A stretch of DNA of 64,000 nt from Paenibacillus brevis (GCF_018919145.1 NZ_JAHLQJ010000009.1:1-64000); one strand, 5' to 3'; shown: positions 35,121 through 44,309, numbered from the stretch's first letter. Numbers and translations are program-made. Notes: a model not told the origin generated them from the sequence alone.

Positions 35121-36685
35121 TCTAATTCTCCTTTCTGCTTTGCCCATGCCCGTGCATGGCTCCCTTGTCTAGTAATATTGCGAGTTAATTGCAGTGGCCG
35201 TTTATCCATCTTCCACCAAGGAGCTCGAACCAGAGTGTCGTTGAGATCCTTGGTAACGAGTGGAGCTACAGGCGACATGTAAGGTACTCCGAACGACTTC
35301 AGATGGACGAGATGAACGAAGACCAGTATCAATCCGCAGGCAATGCCGTACATGCCCAATACAGAGGCAAGCAACATGATCGGAAAGCGCAGGAGTCTGA
35401 AGGATAATCCCAGGTCAAAGTGCGGAATGATAAAGGACGCGATGCCTGTCAAGGAAACGATAATGACCATCGCGGCAGACACGATTCCTGCTTCAACAGC
35501 AGCTGTCCCGATAATCAATGCACCGATGATCGACACCGCCTGTCCGATCGACTTCGGAATGCGGACGGAGGCTTCGCGGAGCGCTTCGAAAGCGATCTCC
35601 ATCATGAAGGCTTCCATTAGAGCCGGAAAGGGCACATTTTCCCGAGCCGCCGCGATGGTGATTAAAAGCTTGGATGGGATCATCTCGGGATGAAACGTGG
35701 TGACTGCGATATAAAGGGACGGCAGAAGCAGGGACACGACAACAAACATGAAACGAATCCAGCGGATCCAGTTCGCTGCGATATATCGTTGATAATAGTC
35801 TTCAGCAGATTGCAGCAGCATAGGGAGCGTTGCAGGAGCAAGCAGTGCCATAGGTGTCCCGTCCACCATGATCGCAATCCTGCCTTCAAGTATGGAGCCG
35901 CACACCACATCCGGCCGTTCCGTATATTGCATTTGAGGAAAAGGCGAATAGGGGTTATCCTCGATGATCTCTTCGATGCTGGTTGATCCTTCGATACTGG
36001 CTGTATCCATATGAGCCATCCGTCTCTTGACTTCTTTCACTAGTTCTGGCTTGCAGACGCCTTCTACATAGACAATTGCAATCGAAGTATTCGTTATTCT
36101 ACCAAGAGTTTTGAATTCAATCTTCAATTGCTTACTCTTAATCCGTCTACGCAGAAAGGTTAAATTTTTCTCTAAATCCTCGATAAATGATTCCCTGGGA
36201 CCCCGAATTACCGATTCATTAGGAGCGTCCTCAATGGACCGCGTGGGATAATCCGAGAGATTGAATGTGAGCATGCGCTCATCACCGTCGATTAACAGCA
36301 ATACCCCGGATTGAAGCACGGCTTCCATGCCCTGCTTTAAGTCACTAATTACATCATCCTGGGAGGCGGACAAGCCTCTTGCGTCGAACAGAAATTCGAA
36401 AATATTGTACTCTTTCAGTTCTGCGGCTTCCCGTTGCAGACTTCGAATGATCGAATTTTGCACGGTCAGTTGATTGATCATATTGCGGATATAAATAATG
36501 GCGCAATTATTGCCGGTGCTTATTGTAAACCTGCGGATAATAATATCCGCGCAATTCTCAAATTCATTCTCGAGCCAATGCAGACGGGATTCCAAATCCG
36601 TACCATAGTCTTGGTTCTGCTGAGAAGATGAAGAATTGCCGGTTTTTCTTTGTTTAGGCAGTGGTGTTTTCCGTCGGAATGGCAT
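35117..36685 (-). CDS. Spore germination protein, GerA family
   Basis: A 522-residue receptor subunit of the GerAA/GerKA/SpoVAF family. A soluble N-terminal domain with a charged, Gln/Ser-rich start is followed by conserved segments LLIDGDERMLTFNLSDYPTR, EGVCKPELVKEVKRRM, PFPQMQYTERPDVV, and IMVDGTPMALLAPA. At least four or five membrane helices follow between residues 300 and 460. The C-terminal tail is basic. AAAGGAG lies eight bases before the ATG. It is the first gene of the operon gerA-gerC-small-gerB, probably expressed in the forespore from the sigma-G promoter at 36729-36757. It might also be a SpoVAF-like protein, but the gerC-gerB context argues against that. Confidence 0.92.
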   Translation of the reverse strand: MPFRRKTPLPKQRKTGNSSSSQQNQDYGTDLESRLHWLENEFENCADIIIRRFTISTGNNCAIIYIRNMINQLTVQNSIIRSLQREAAELKEYNIFEFLFDARGLSASQDDVISDLKQGMEAVLQSGVLLLIDGDERMLTFNLSDYPTRSIEDAPNESVIRGPRESFIEDLEKNLTFLRRRIKSKQLKIEFKTLGRITNTSIAIVYVEGVCKPELVKEVKRRMAHMDTASIEGSTSIEEIIEDNPYSPFPQMQYTERPDVVCGSILEGRIAIMVDGTPMALLAPATLPMLLQSAEDYYQRYIAANWIRWIRFMFVVVSLLLPSLYIAVTTFHPEMIPSKLLITIAAARENVPFPALMEAFMMEIAFEALREASVRIPKSIGQAVSIIGALIIGTAAVEAGIVSAAMVIIVSLTGIASFIIPHFDLGLSFRLLRFPIMLLASVLGMYGIACGLILVFVHLVHLKSFGVPYMSPVAPLVTKDLNDTLVRAPWWKMDKRPLQLTRNITRQGSHARAWAKQKGELE

Positions 36686-36728
36686 CGCTTTGACTCCTTT
36701 CTGATGGTTAGATGAGCAGAGTATTATA

Positions 36729-36757
36729 TAGAATGGCTTTAGATGGAAAAATTATTC
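36729..36757 (-). promoter_or_regulatory. Sigma-G-like promoter of the ger operon
   Basis: On the minus strand GAATAA (36752-36757) is followed after 16 bases by CATTCTA (36729-36735), close to the sigma-G consensus GHATR and CATNNTA. The -10 lies about 45 bases before the gerA start. Germinant receptors are typical sigma-G genes. Confidence 0.6.
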
Positions 36758-36843
36758 TGGTGTCGAAGAGCCTACTTTTGAACTATTCAATAAAGAGGAC
36801 AAATGAACGATATTTAAGTTAGTTGAATTAAGGAGGGAATATG

Positions 36844-37887
36844 ATGAAGACACATGTGATGGACCTTCGTGAAGGAGACAGGCTCAGATCGGATATTTTT
36901 AATCGTGCGGGATTGCATGTCCTCCCGGCCGGCACAAGCATACATAAGGAAGAAATTGCGCTTCTAATCCGCCATAGCATAGAGTACGCAGATATTCTTG
37001 AGCGAGAGGAACTGGATTCCTTGACAGGATTGAACCGCGAGCAGTTCTTACAGAGACTCAAGAAAGATTACGACCGTACAGTAAAGGGATTTCAGGCTAT
37101 CTTTCTGGAGGCGCTAACAACGGGCAAGATTAACCAGAATATGGTGGATGAGCGCCTTAAGCCGATGGTCGAAATGTTTGACCGCAGTAAGGATGTGGTC
37201 TCTCTGATGATCATGTTCAGCGAGGAAGATGTAAATATATATAACCACTCTTTGCAAGTGGGTCTTTTGTCCTACTACCTGGCATCGTGGCTCGGTTATA
37301 GCAGGGAGGAATGCTTCCAGATTGGCAAAGCCGGATGTCTTCATGATATCGGCAAGAGCAAAGTAGGCCAGGAGCTTCGCAATCAAGCGGAGGAATTGAA
37401 CCCCGCCCAGAAAGACGAGATGCAGCGGCATACCCGATATGGCTATGAGATTATTAGGGACTCTATGCCGGATATTGCTCCTGCACTAGTCGCGCTTCAA
37501 CACCATGAAAGGGAGGACGGAACCGGCTACCCGCAAGGGCTGAATGCTGATGATATCCATCCTTATTCCAAAATCGTGGCAGTTGCAAACAGATATGTTG
37601 ACCTGACGGCTACGGATCGGGTGAACGGAAAACCCGGCCTGCTCACGGTGCTTAAGAAAGTATACGATCTGGGCTTCGGAGAATTGAGTGAGCGGGCGGT
37701 TCAGGCACTGACCCGACAATTGCTCCCTCATTTCGTAGGGAAGCAGGCAAGGCTCAGCAATGGAGAGACGGCGCGAATCGTATGGAACAATCCGACCGAC
37801 TATTTCCGTCCGCTGGTGCAAGTAGATGAACGATTTGTGGATTTATCTGCCGAACGTGACATTGTAGTGGAAGAGATCATGATGTAG
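36844..37887 (+). CDS. HD-GYP domain phosphodiesterase-like protein
   Basis: A 347-residue protein that probably degrades cyclic di-GMP or a related nucleotide. An N-terminal domain of about 100 residues (DLREGDRLRSDIFNRAGLHVLPAG) is followed by a full HD-GYP domain. The HD pair is CLHDIGKSKV near residue 167, then H in EMQRHTRYGYEI, and the GYP motif HHEREDGTGYPQGL. The metal-binding residues look intact. AGGAGGG lies three bases before the ATG at 36841 and six before the ATG at 36844, so the second is chosen. It is cytoplasmic, with no membrane helix and no receiver domain, so the input signal is unknown. Confidence 0.88.
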   Translation: MKTHVMDLREGDRLRSDIFNRAGLHVLPAGTSIHKEEIALLIRHSIEYADILEREELDSLTGLNREQFLQRLKKDYDRTVKGFQAIFLEALTTGKINQNMVDERLKPMVEMFDRSKDVVSLMIMFSEEDVNIYNHSLQVGLLSYYLASWLGYSREECFQIGKAGCLHDIGKSKVGQELRNQAEELNPAQKDEMQRHTRYGYEIIRDSMPDIAPALVALQHHEREDGTGYPQGLNADDIHPYSKIVAVANRYVDLTATDRVNGKPGLLTVLKKVYDLGFGELSERAVQALTRQLLPHFVGKQARLSNGETARIVWNNPTDYFRPLVQVDERFVDLSAERDIVVEEIMM

Positions 37888-37903
37888 GGCGAATCCTTCT
37901 CTG

Positions 37904-37932
37904 TAACAAATGGGCTCTATCTGACATACATT
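37904..37932 (+). promoter_or_regulatory. Candidate sigma-E promoter of the cupin gene
   Basis: CATACATT at 37925-37932 fits the sigma-E -10 consensus CATACANT exactly. The -35 region TAACAAA (37904-37910) is a weak match, with a 14-base spacer. If real, the cupin gene is expressed in the mother cell during sporulation. Confidence 0.4.
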
Positions 37933-37967
37933 GGATAGACACATACCTATGGAGGGGGAATACAGCT

Positions 37968-38579
37968 TTGACAGGTTACCTCATGCAATCGAATAATCTC
38001 CAACTGGCCGGAGATTCCAATGTCGTCTTAAATTATAAACGGGATCCGCATAACTACATTACGCAATTGTTCGGCGAGCAGCTGCCAGCCATCCGGACCG
38101 GCTTCTTCAATGTCCATTTAACAAAGGGCATAATGGTGAATCCGCATTGGCACACAAATGTGAATGAAATGGTCTATGTCATCCACGGAGAAGTGATTAC
38201 CTCCGTCTTTAATCCCTTTCAGCAGCGCTTGATGACTTATTGCCTTAAGCCGGGACAGGTAGCTCTTTTTCCAAAAGGGTGGTTCCACTGGATCATCACT
38301 CAATCCGAGCATGCCCATATCCTGACGATTTTTGATGAGCCTACACCGGACATTGTATACGCATCGGACTTTCTGCGCTGTACGCCTAAAGAAGTCTTTA
38401 AACAGGCCTATTGTATCAATGAGGAGGAGTACGAGAGAGCGGTCGCTCCACTGAAGGAATCAGTGATTCTAGGACCGCCGCTGGATTGCTTCCCTGCAAA
38501 TGCACATATGGCCTCGGCCAATCAACAGCATATGGCCAACCAGCCTCATATGGCGAATTCGATGCATTTTGCCCGATGA
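37968..38579 (+). CDS. Cupin-domain protein with Met/His-rich tail
   Basis: A 203-residue single-cupin protein of the oxalate decarboxylase/germin type. The metal-binding motif is NPHWHTNVNEM with the later HisE partner FPKGWFHWI, so the usual two His, Glu and His ligands of a manganese or iron site are present. A tail of about 25 residues repeats HMAN/HMAS three or four times and ends with MHFAR. It starts with TTG at 37968, nine bases after GGAGGGGG; no better ATG lies upstream. Spore-coat oxalate decarboxylase (OxdD) is a relative in B. subtilis. The function here is unknown, and an enzyme or a metal-storing coat protein are both possible. Confidence 0.7.
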   Translation: MTGYLMQSNNLQLAGDSNVVLNYKRDPHNYITQLFGEQLPAIRTGFFNVHLTKGIMVNPHWHTNVNEMVYVIHGEVITSVFNPFQQRLMTYCLKPGQVALFPKGWFHWIITQSEHAHILTIFDEPTPDIVYASDFLRCTPKEVFKQAYCINEEEYERAVAPLKESVILGPPLDCFPANAHMASANQQHMANQPHMANSMHFAR

Positions 38580-38605
38580 TAATGCTTCTATTCTTGATTT
38601 TCAGG

Positions 38606-38643
38606 TCCTGTGCAGAGCCTTCATGCTCTGCCGGGATTTTTTT
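38606..38643 (+). terminator. Intrinsic terminator after the cupin gene
   Basis: GCAGAGC-cttcat-GCTCTGC forms a perfect 7-bp stem, extended by TCC with GGGA, and a run of seven Ts follows. Confidence 0.8.
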
Positions 38644-38752
38644 GCATTGATCCTGTAAAAAGCCTCTATCCTTATCAACAGAGATTAGTTAGACTGAAGT
38701 ATGGTCTTGTTATATCTGCGGTCTGCAAAGAGATGAAGAGGAGGAAACCGTA

Positions 38753-39868
38753 ATGTTAAAGGACAAGCTGGCTCTGCTTCCTGCTGTACCGGGGGTCTAT
38801 TTTATGAAGGATGCAGCGGGAGGAATTATCTATGTCGGGAAATCAAAAAACTTGAAGCAGCGGGTCCAATCCTATTTTCATCTCTCGGAAGCCCATTCCA
38901 ACAAAGTAAGACGGATGGTCTCCCAGATTAAGGATCTGGACATCCACCCGACAGATACCGAATTTGAAGCGCTTTTGCTAGAGTGCAGTTATATTCATAA
39001 ATATAAACCGGTCTACAATAAAAAGATGAAAAATACGCTTGCTTATGCGTATATCGTTATTCATCCGGAGGAAGTGCTGCGACGTATCAGAGTGACGCAT
39101 CATCCGGAGAAATGGCATGGAGGGGTAAGCTTCGGACCTTATACCTCAAGCATTCATCGAATAGAGGAAGCGGTCCAAGGGATTCTGGACAGCTTCCGGA
39201 TTGATTGTAATCAGACCTCGCACTCCGGCAAGCCCTGTCTGAATTATTCCCTTGGAAAATGTATCGGGTTGTGCGCGGATGACGCAGCCCGGGAGGAGTA
39301 TGAAAGGATTATCGACAAGATCCATGCTTTTTTTAGTGATGAAGATCAGCAATTAATACTAGATATGGAACAAATGATGCAAGAAGCTGCAGAAAGATAT
39401 GATTTCGAAGGTGCTTTGAAGGTCAGAGACCGCTTGAACATGCTTATTCCATTAAAGCGAAAGAATCAAGTGATTGAATTCATGAAGGAGGATCATTGTA
39501 TTCTTTGTCTGGAGCCTCTGGATGCTGAAGCGTACAAGCTGTTCTTGATCCATAGAAACAAGATGCTATGGAGCGGCATTTATCCTATTCAGGAGCTTGA
39601 GACGCAAACGTCCCAAGCTGAGATCCGATCCCTGCTCATGACCCATCTTTATGAGCGGGTGGCCTATTCCGTTGAAAGCCTTACTCGTGACGAAATTGAT
39701 GAAGCACAGATTATCTACAGTTATTTGCAAGGGAATGCTTCCAAGCACGTGCTGATTCCGAAGAAGTGGCTTTCGAAGGAGTATGAAGACAGGTTTACGG
39801 AGGCTATTCGAGCTTTTTTAATCTTTAATGTCGGCAAGGAGGTTGAAGGCAGTGATGAAATCTGCTGA
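38753..39868 (+). CDS. GIY-YIG nuclease, UvrC N-terminal half (Cho-like)
   Basis: A 371-residue protein equal to the first half of UvrC. It has the GIY-YIG nuclease (GVYFMKDAAGGIIYVGKSKNLKQRV, with the Arg, the Glu in LLLECSYIHKYKPVYN), a Cys-rich segment (CLNYSLGKCIGLC, an iron-sulfur-like cluster in UvrC) and the UvrB-binding UVR helix pair (YDFEGALKVRDRL). It ends before the RNase H endonuclease and the HhH domains. Escherichia coli Cho has this layout and makes only the 3' incision of nucleotide excision repair. AGGAGG precedes the ATG. The 3' end overlaps the MOSC gene by 17 bases. The rest of the protein (250-371) follows the UvrC linker. Confidence 0.82.
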   Translation: MLKDKLALLPAVPGVYFMKDAAGGIIYVGKSKNLKQRVQSYFHLSEAHSNKVRRMVSQIKDLDIHPTDTEFEALLLECSYIHKYKPVYNKKMKNTLAYAYIVIHPEEVLRRIRVTHHPEKWHGGVSFGPYTSSIHRIEEAVQGILDSFRIDCNQTSHSGKPCLNYSLGKCIGLCADDAAREEYERIIDKIHAFFSDEDQQLILDMEQMMQEAAERYDFEGALKVRDRLNMLIPLKRKNQVIEFMKEDHCILCLEPLDAEAYKLFLIHRNKMLWSGIYPIQELETQTSQAEIRSLLMTHLYERVAYSVESLTRDEIDEAQIIYSYLQGNASKHVLIPKKWLSKEYEDRFTEAIRAFLIFNVGKEVEGSDEIC

Positions 39869-40502
39869 GATACTATCGTTAAACACGGGCAAGCCTGCCC
39901 CGCTTATGTACAAGAATAAAGAGGTTGCATCGGCAATCAAGAAGCTTCCGGTCACGGATGTCATCTTCCTGTCCCATTGCAATTTTGACGGGGATGAGCA
40001 AGCGGATCTTGTTAATCACGGCGGCAGGGACAAGGCGGTGTGCGTATATCCATACGAGCATTATCCTTATTGGGAAGGCGAGCTCAAAACGAGGCTAGAA
40101 ATGGGGGCGTTCGGAGAAAACTTGACGACCAAGGGCCTCCTGGAGAAGGATGCGTGCATCGGAGACATTTATATGCTTGGAGAAGTCTTGGTGCAGATAA
40201 GCCAGCCCCGGCAGCCTTGCTACAAGCTGGCGGCACGTTATGGAGCTCAGGACATGCCGCTGAAGGTGCAGGAGACCGGTTTCACCGGTTTTTATTTTCG
40301 CGTGCTGAGGGAAGGTATGGTTTCATGGACAGACAGTTTGATCCTGGAACAGCGCCATCCGTTGGGGGTTACCGTCTCTTTCGCGAACCGAATCAAGTAC
40401 ATAGACAAGGAGAATCAGGAAGCCATCCACACCATTCTTGCTGTAGAAGAATTGTCTGACAGCTGGAGAACAAGCCTGTCGAAGCGATTGCAAGCGAACT
40501 GA
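39852..40502 (+). CDS. MOSC-domain protein (YiiM-like)
   Basis: A 216-residue MOSC protein. The conserved Cys lies in SQPRQPCYKLAARYG, as in YiiM, and VYPYEHYPYWEGEL and FGENLTT are usual YiiM blocks. MOSC proteins handle molybdenum-cofactor chemistry; YiiM reduces N-hydroxylated base analogues such as 6-hydroxylaminopurine. GTG at 39852 follows AAGGAGG by nine bases; the ATG at 39855 is an alternative. It overlaps the preceding repair-nuclease-like gene, so both may deal with damaged nucleobases, which is an inference. Confidence 0.82.
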   Translation: MMKSAEILSLNTGKPAPLMYKNKEVASAIKKLPVTDVIFLSHCNFDGDEQADLVNHGGRDKAVCVYPYEHYPYWEGELKTRLEMGAFGENLTTKGLLEKDACIGDIYMLGEVLVQISQPRQPCYKLAARYGAQDMPLKVQETGFTGFYFRVLREGMVSWTDSLILEQRHPLGVTVSFANRIKYIDKENQEAIHTILAVEELSDSWRTSLSKRLQAN

Positions 40503-40632
40503 AGCAGCATAAGGAATGATTATAATCGTTCTTTCACTTGGCTGCGGCCCATATTCATGTAGAATGGTAATGGTAATGATAGCCATTCAATAATACAAAT
40601 GCATCTTTGGCTTGCGGATGGGGGTGGGCACT

Positions 40633-42378
40633 GTGCCCAAAAAAGAAAAAATATCGATGGCATGGCTGATGAAATACTTAAGGCCGGTCAAGTGGCGAAT
40701 GCTGCTGCTGCTTGTTCTGCTTCTTGCATCCACCGGAATGCAGCTATTCAATCCTCAAGTGGTTCAGCGCTTTATTGACACTGCGGCGGAAGGCGGGACA
40801 CTTGAACGCCTGCTCTTTCTTGCCTGCCTGTTTCTGATCGTGGCCTTTTCTAATCAGTTGATTGCGGTAGTGGTCAGCTACCTTGGCAATGATGTCTCAT
40901 GGCGGGCAACGAATCGGCTTCGCGGCGATCTGCTTCTGCATTGCCTGCGGCTGGACATGAAATTTCACAATGAAAAAACGCCGGGAGAGATGATCGAACG
41001 AATCGATGGCGATGTGACGAGTGTCTCGAATTTCTTTGCGATGTTCATCGTGCAGGTAATCGGCAGCTTTGTTCTCTTAACGGGGATCCTTGGCTTTATG
41101 TTCACTGTCAATGTTCCGATCGCATTGGTCATGACAGTCTTTACGCTGCTGTCGATTCTCTTCATGGTCGTAATCCGCAATTGGGGGGTGAATTCCTCCA
41201 AGCAGGAACGCGAGGCGAGCGCATCGTTATTCGGGCTGATTGAAGAACGAATCGCGGGCATCGAGGATGTTCAAGGGAACGGTAATGTCGGCTATGTCAT
41301 GAACCGGTATTTCAAGCTGATGCGCACCGTATTTCTGAAGGGCCGCAGAGCGTGGATGATGCGGGTCATTCCGTGGAACACGACCGTGGTCTTGTTCGCG
41401 CTTGCAGTGACGGCAGTGCTGCTGTTCGGCGTACGTTATTATTTCGCAGGGGAGATCAGCCTTGGCACCTTGTTTCTTATCTATCAGTACACGCAGATGC
41501 TGAACGATCCGATCGAGCAATTGGGGGATCAGGTGCAGGAATTTCAAAAGGCTAAATCAGGCATGCTGCGTTCCCGGGAGCTGCTGTCGCTGTACAGCGA
41601 TATTGCCGATGGGAAGGGAGAAGCGCTTCCAGAAGGAGCGCTGGACCTGGAATTTGATCATGTTAATTTCAGCTACACGCAAGAGAAGCCTGTGCTGCAC
41701 AATATTACTTTCCGGGTGGAGCCCGGAGAACGTCTGGGAATCATTGGACGGACCGGCAGCGGCAAATCCAGTCTCAGCCGGGTGCTGCTCCGTCTATATA
41801 ATATCGACAGCGGTGTTATTCGGGTCGGCGGAATTGACATTACGAGCATGAAGCTGCCTGCTCTATACCGCAGGGTAGGCATGGTGACGCAGGATGTCCA
41901 GCTGTTTGATGGCTCGCTTCGCGATAATCTGACCCTCTTTAATGGAGAAATTACGGATGCGGAAATTCTGGAGACGACGAAGCGGCTTGGGCTGCGTCAA
42001 TGGATCGACGCACAGCCCGACGGGCTCAATACGCATTTAAGCTCCGGAGGGTCTTCTTTGTCAGCCGGTGAAGCACAGTTGTTTGCCTTAACCCGGGTAT
42101 TTCTGACAGAGCCCAGCCTTGTCATTCTGGATGAACCGTCCTCAAGATTGGATGCGGCAACAGAATCGCTCCTGCAAGGAGCAGTAGACCAGTTGATGAG
42201 CCGCTCTACAGGGATAATTATCGCCCATCGGCTGGCAACATTGGAGCAGGTCGATAAAATCATGGTGCTCGGGAACGGACGCATTTTGGAATTTGGAGAG
42301 CGCACAGCGCTAGCAGAGGATCCGGGCTCCCATTATGCCAGGCTGCTGATGACCGGACGGGAGGAGGAGCTGGCATGA
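40633..42378 (+). CDS. Heterodimeric ABC exporter, subunit A
   Basis: A 581-residue half-exporter with six membrane helices and an ATPase domain. Walker A is GRTGSGKSS, Q-loop VTQDVQLF, and Walker B VILDEPSSRLD with the catalytic Glu. Its signature is LSAGEAQ, not LSGGQ. The start is uncertain: GTG at 40633 follows TGGGGGTGG by about five bases, while ATG at 40618 and TTG at 40612 have weaker sites. The stop overlaps the start of the partner gene (ATGA). With that partner it forms a heterodimer in which one composite ATP site is degenerate, as in TM287/288 or BmrCD. The substrate is unknown. Confidence 0.85.
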   Translation: MPKKEKISMAWLMKYLRPVKWRMLLLLVLLLASTGMQLFNPQVVQRFIDTAAEGGTLERLLFLACLFLIVAFSNQLIAVVVSYLGNDVSWRATNRLRGDLLLHCLRLDMKFHNEKTPGEMIERIDGDVTSVSNFFAMFIVQVIGSFVLLTGILGFMFTVNVPIALVMTVFTLLSILFMVVIRNWGVNSSKQEREASASLFGLIEERIAGIEDVQGNGNVGYVMNRYFKLMRTVFLKGRRAWMMRVIPWNTTVVLFALAVTAVLLFGVRYYFAGEISLGTLFLIYQYTQMLNDPIEQLGDQVQEFQKAKSGMLRSRELLSLYSDIADGKGEALPEGALDLEFDHVNFSYTQEKPVLHNITFRVEPGERLGIIGRTGSGKSSLSRVLLRLYNIDSGVIRVGGIDITSMKLPALYRRVGMVTQDVQLFDGSLRDNLTLFNGEITDAEILETTKRLGLRQWIDAQPDGLNTHLSSGGSSLSAGEAQLFALTRVFLTEPSLVILDEPSSRLDAATESLLQGAVDQLMSRSTGIIIAHRLATLEQVDKIMVLGNGRILEFGERTALAEDPGSHYARLLMTGREEELA

Positions 42379-44162
42379 CGGTATCGGGTTTTATACGGCG
42401 ATTGTTTCGGTTTACGCCGTTTCTCTTTTTTATCAATGGATTATTGTGGTGTATCTTTCATACGGTTCCGCTGGTTATCGGAATTGGCATGCAGTGGTTC
42501 TTTGACCGCGCGGCGGATCAACAATCCGGTTACCTGTGGCTGGCTGTGCCGCTGATTTGCATCGCAATTGCCCGATTGTTCAGGGTAGGCACCTTCTTTA
42601 CTGCTTTTTATCAATGGGTGACTTATATCTATCATATACAGGCGATTTTGCGTACCAATATGCTGGCAGGAATCATGCGCTGGCCGGGGCGAAACTTGCC
42701 GGCATCGCCTGGCGAGGCCATGAGCCGCTTCCGGGATGATGTCAATGAGGTTGTCGATTACGTGGAATCCTGGGTGGATTTCTGGGGAAGACTTGTGTTT
42801 TCCTTGGTGTCTATTACCATCATGGCTTCGATCAATTGGAAAATTACGCTGGTCGCCGTACTTCCGCTTGTTGTGGTAACCTTGATGAACAATTTGACGG
42901 GGAATAGGGCTCGTAAATACGGGCAGAAGAACCGGGAAGCGACAGGACGGATCACGAGCTTCATTGCGGAGAGCTTTGGGGCGGTGCAGGCCTTAAAGCT
43001 GGGCCAGTCGGAGAACTACGTGCATAAGAGATTTACCAAGCTGAATGAAGAACGTAGGCAAGCCGCACTGAAGGACAATTTGTTCAAGCAGTGGATGCAG
43101 TCGATCAGCCAGAACATTATCAGCATATCCACCGGCTTAATCTTGCTGATGTGCGCGGCCGAGATGAAGGCAGGGGCCTTTACCGTGGGGGATTTTGCGT
43201 TATTTAATACGTATTTGGTTAACATCGGTTACGGTATTTCCTTATTCGGATATATGGTCTATCAACATAAACGCCTTAAGGTTCCATATGACCGGATGCG
43301 AGCCTTGTTTCAACCGGGAGAAGAGGACCGGATCATGGATTCCCGCGAGACTTACCTCAATACCGAGCCTCCGGAGCTGTCCGAGATTCAGGATGACCCG
43401 AAGCAGCAGCTTCGTTCCCTGGAGGTTCAGCGGTTGGCCTATCGTTATCCTGACAGCGGGCATGGGATTGAGGATATCAGCCTCAGCTTGAAGCAGGGTC
43501 AATTTGTGGTTATTACTGGACGGATCGGATCAGGGAAGTCGACATTGGTGCGTACTCTGTTGGGACTTTTGCCGAAGCAGGAGGGGAAGATCCTATGGAA
43601 CGGCCGGGAAATCGATCCTGCTTCCTTCATGATTCCGCCGAGGGCGGCATATACTCCTCAGGTCCCGCGTCTGTTCAGCGATACGTTAAGAGAGAACATC
43701 GTGCAAGGCAGAAGCCGGGGAGGCGAGGGGAGATTAAATCGTTCCTTGCGGCTTGCCGTTATGGAGAAGGATGTTACGGATTTGGAAAAAGGGCTGGAGA
43801 CTTATGTCGGACCAAGGGGCGTTATGCTGTCCGGCGGACAGATTCAGCGAGCCGCAACGGCCAGAATGTTAATGGCGAGCGCCGATCTCTATATTTTTGA
43901 CGATCTGTCCAGCGCTTTGGACGTGGAAACCGAGCAGCTGGTATGGGAAGGCTTGTTCCGTGAACAAGACGTAACCTGCATCGCAGTTTCACATCGGAGA
44001 GCGGCGCTTACCAGAGCGGATCATATCATCGTGATGAAGGATGGCCGGATTGAAGCGGAAGGGACGCTGAATGATCTGCTTGAGCAGAACGAAGAAATGC
44101 AGCTGCTCTGGTACGGGGATGTTGCCGCTTCCTCATCTGCCCCCAAGGTTAGTATTGGCTAG
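42375..44162 (+). CDS. Heterodimeric ABC exporter, subunit B
   Basis: A 595-residue half-exporter, partner of the preceding gene. Six membrane helices are followed by Walker A GRIGSGKST, Q-loop YTPQVPRLF, a normal signature MLSGGQIQRAATARM, and Walker B LYIFDDLSSALD in which the catalytic Glu is replaced by Asp. The switch His is in AVSHRRAAL. The noncanonical Walker B here and the odd LSAGE signature of the partner belong to the same composite site, so one site hydrolyses ATP poorly. It overlaps the partner by four bases. A family B element begins four bases after the stop. Confidence 0.85.
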   Translation: MTVSGFIRRLFRFTPFLFFINGLLWCIFHTVPLVIGIGMQWFFDRAADQQSGYLWLAVPLICIAIARLFRVGTFFTAFYQWVTYIYHIQAILRTNMLAGIMRWPGRNLPASPGEAMSRFRDDVNEVVDYVESWVDFWGRLVFSLVSITIMASINWKITLVAVLPLVVVTLMNNLTGNRARKYGQKNREATGRITSFIAESFGAVQALKLGQSENYVHKRFTKLNEERRQAALKDNLFKQWMQSISQNIISISTGLILLMCAAEMKAGAFTVGDFALFNTYLVNIGYGISLFGYMVYQHKRLKVPYDRMRALFQPGEEDRIMDSRETYLNTEPPELSEIQDDPKQQLRSLEVQRLAYRYPDSGHGIEDISLSLKQGQFVVITGRIGSGKSTLVRTLLGLLPKQEGKILWNGREIDPASFMIPPRAAYTPQVPRLFSDTLRENIVQGRSRGGEGRLNRSLRLAVMEKDVTDLEKGLETYVGPRGVMLSGGQIQRAATARMLMASADLYIFDDLSSALDVETEQLVWEGLFREQDVTCIAVSHRRAALTRADHIIVMKDGRIEAEGTLNDLLEQNEEMQLLWYGDVAASSSAPKVSIG

Positions 44163-44166
44163 GGGA

Positions 44167-44300
44167 GTTGAACTTAAAAAGCTGCATCGAAAGCATAAAC
44201 TCGGAAGGGTTCGCCTTTGAGAGCGGAGTTCTTCATTTTCATGGCTAAGTTCAGTCCAAGAAATCCGCGAACAACAGCGATTGTAAGAACACTTTATACA
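44167..44300 (+). repeat. Family B element, degraded copy
   Basis: It begins with GTTGAACTT and follows the complete family B copy at 62194 through GGTTCGCCTTTG, GGCTAAGTTCAGTCC and AACAGCGATTGTAAGAACACTT. It has internal deletions and has lost its right terminal repeat. It lies between an ABC exporter stop and a convergent membrane-protein gene, whose stop is ten bases further. Confidence 0.7.
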
Positions 44301-44309
44301 TTTGAGCAG

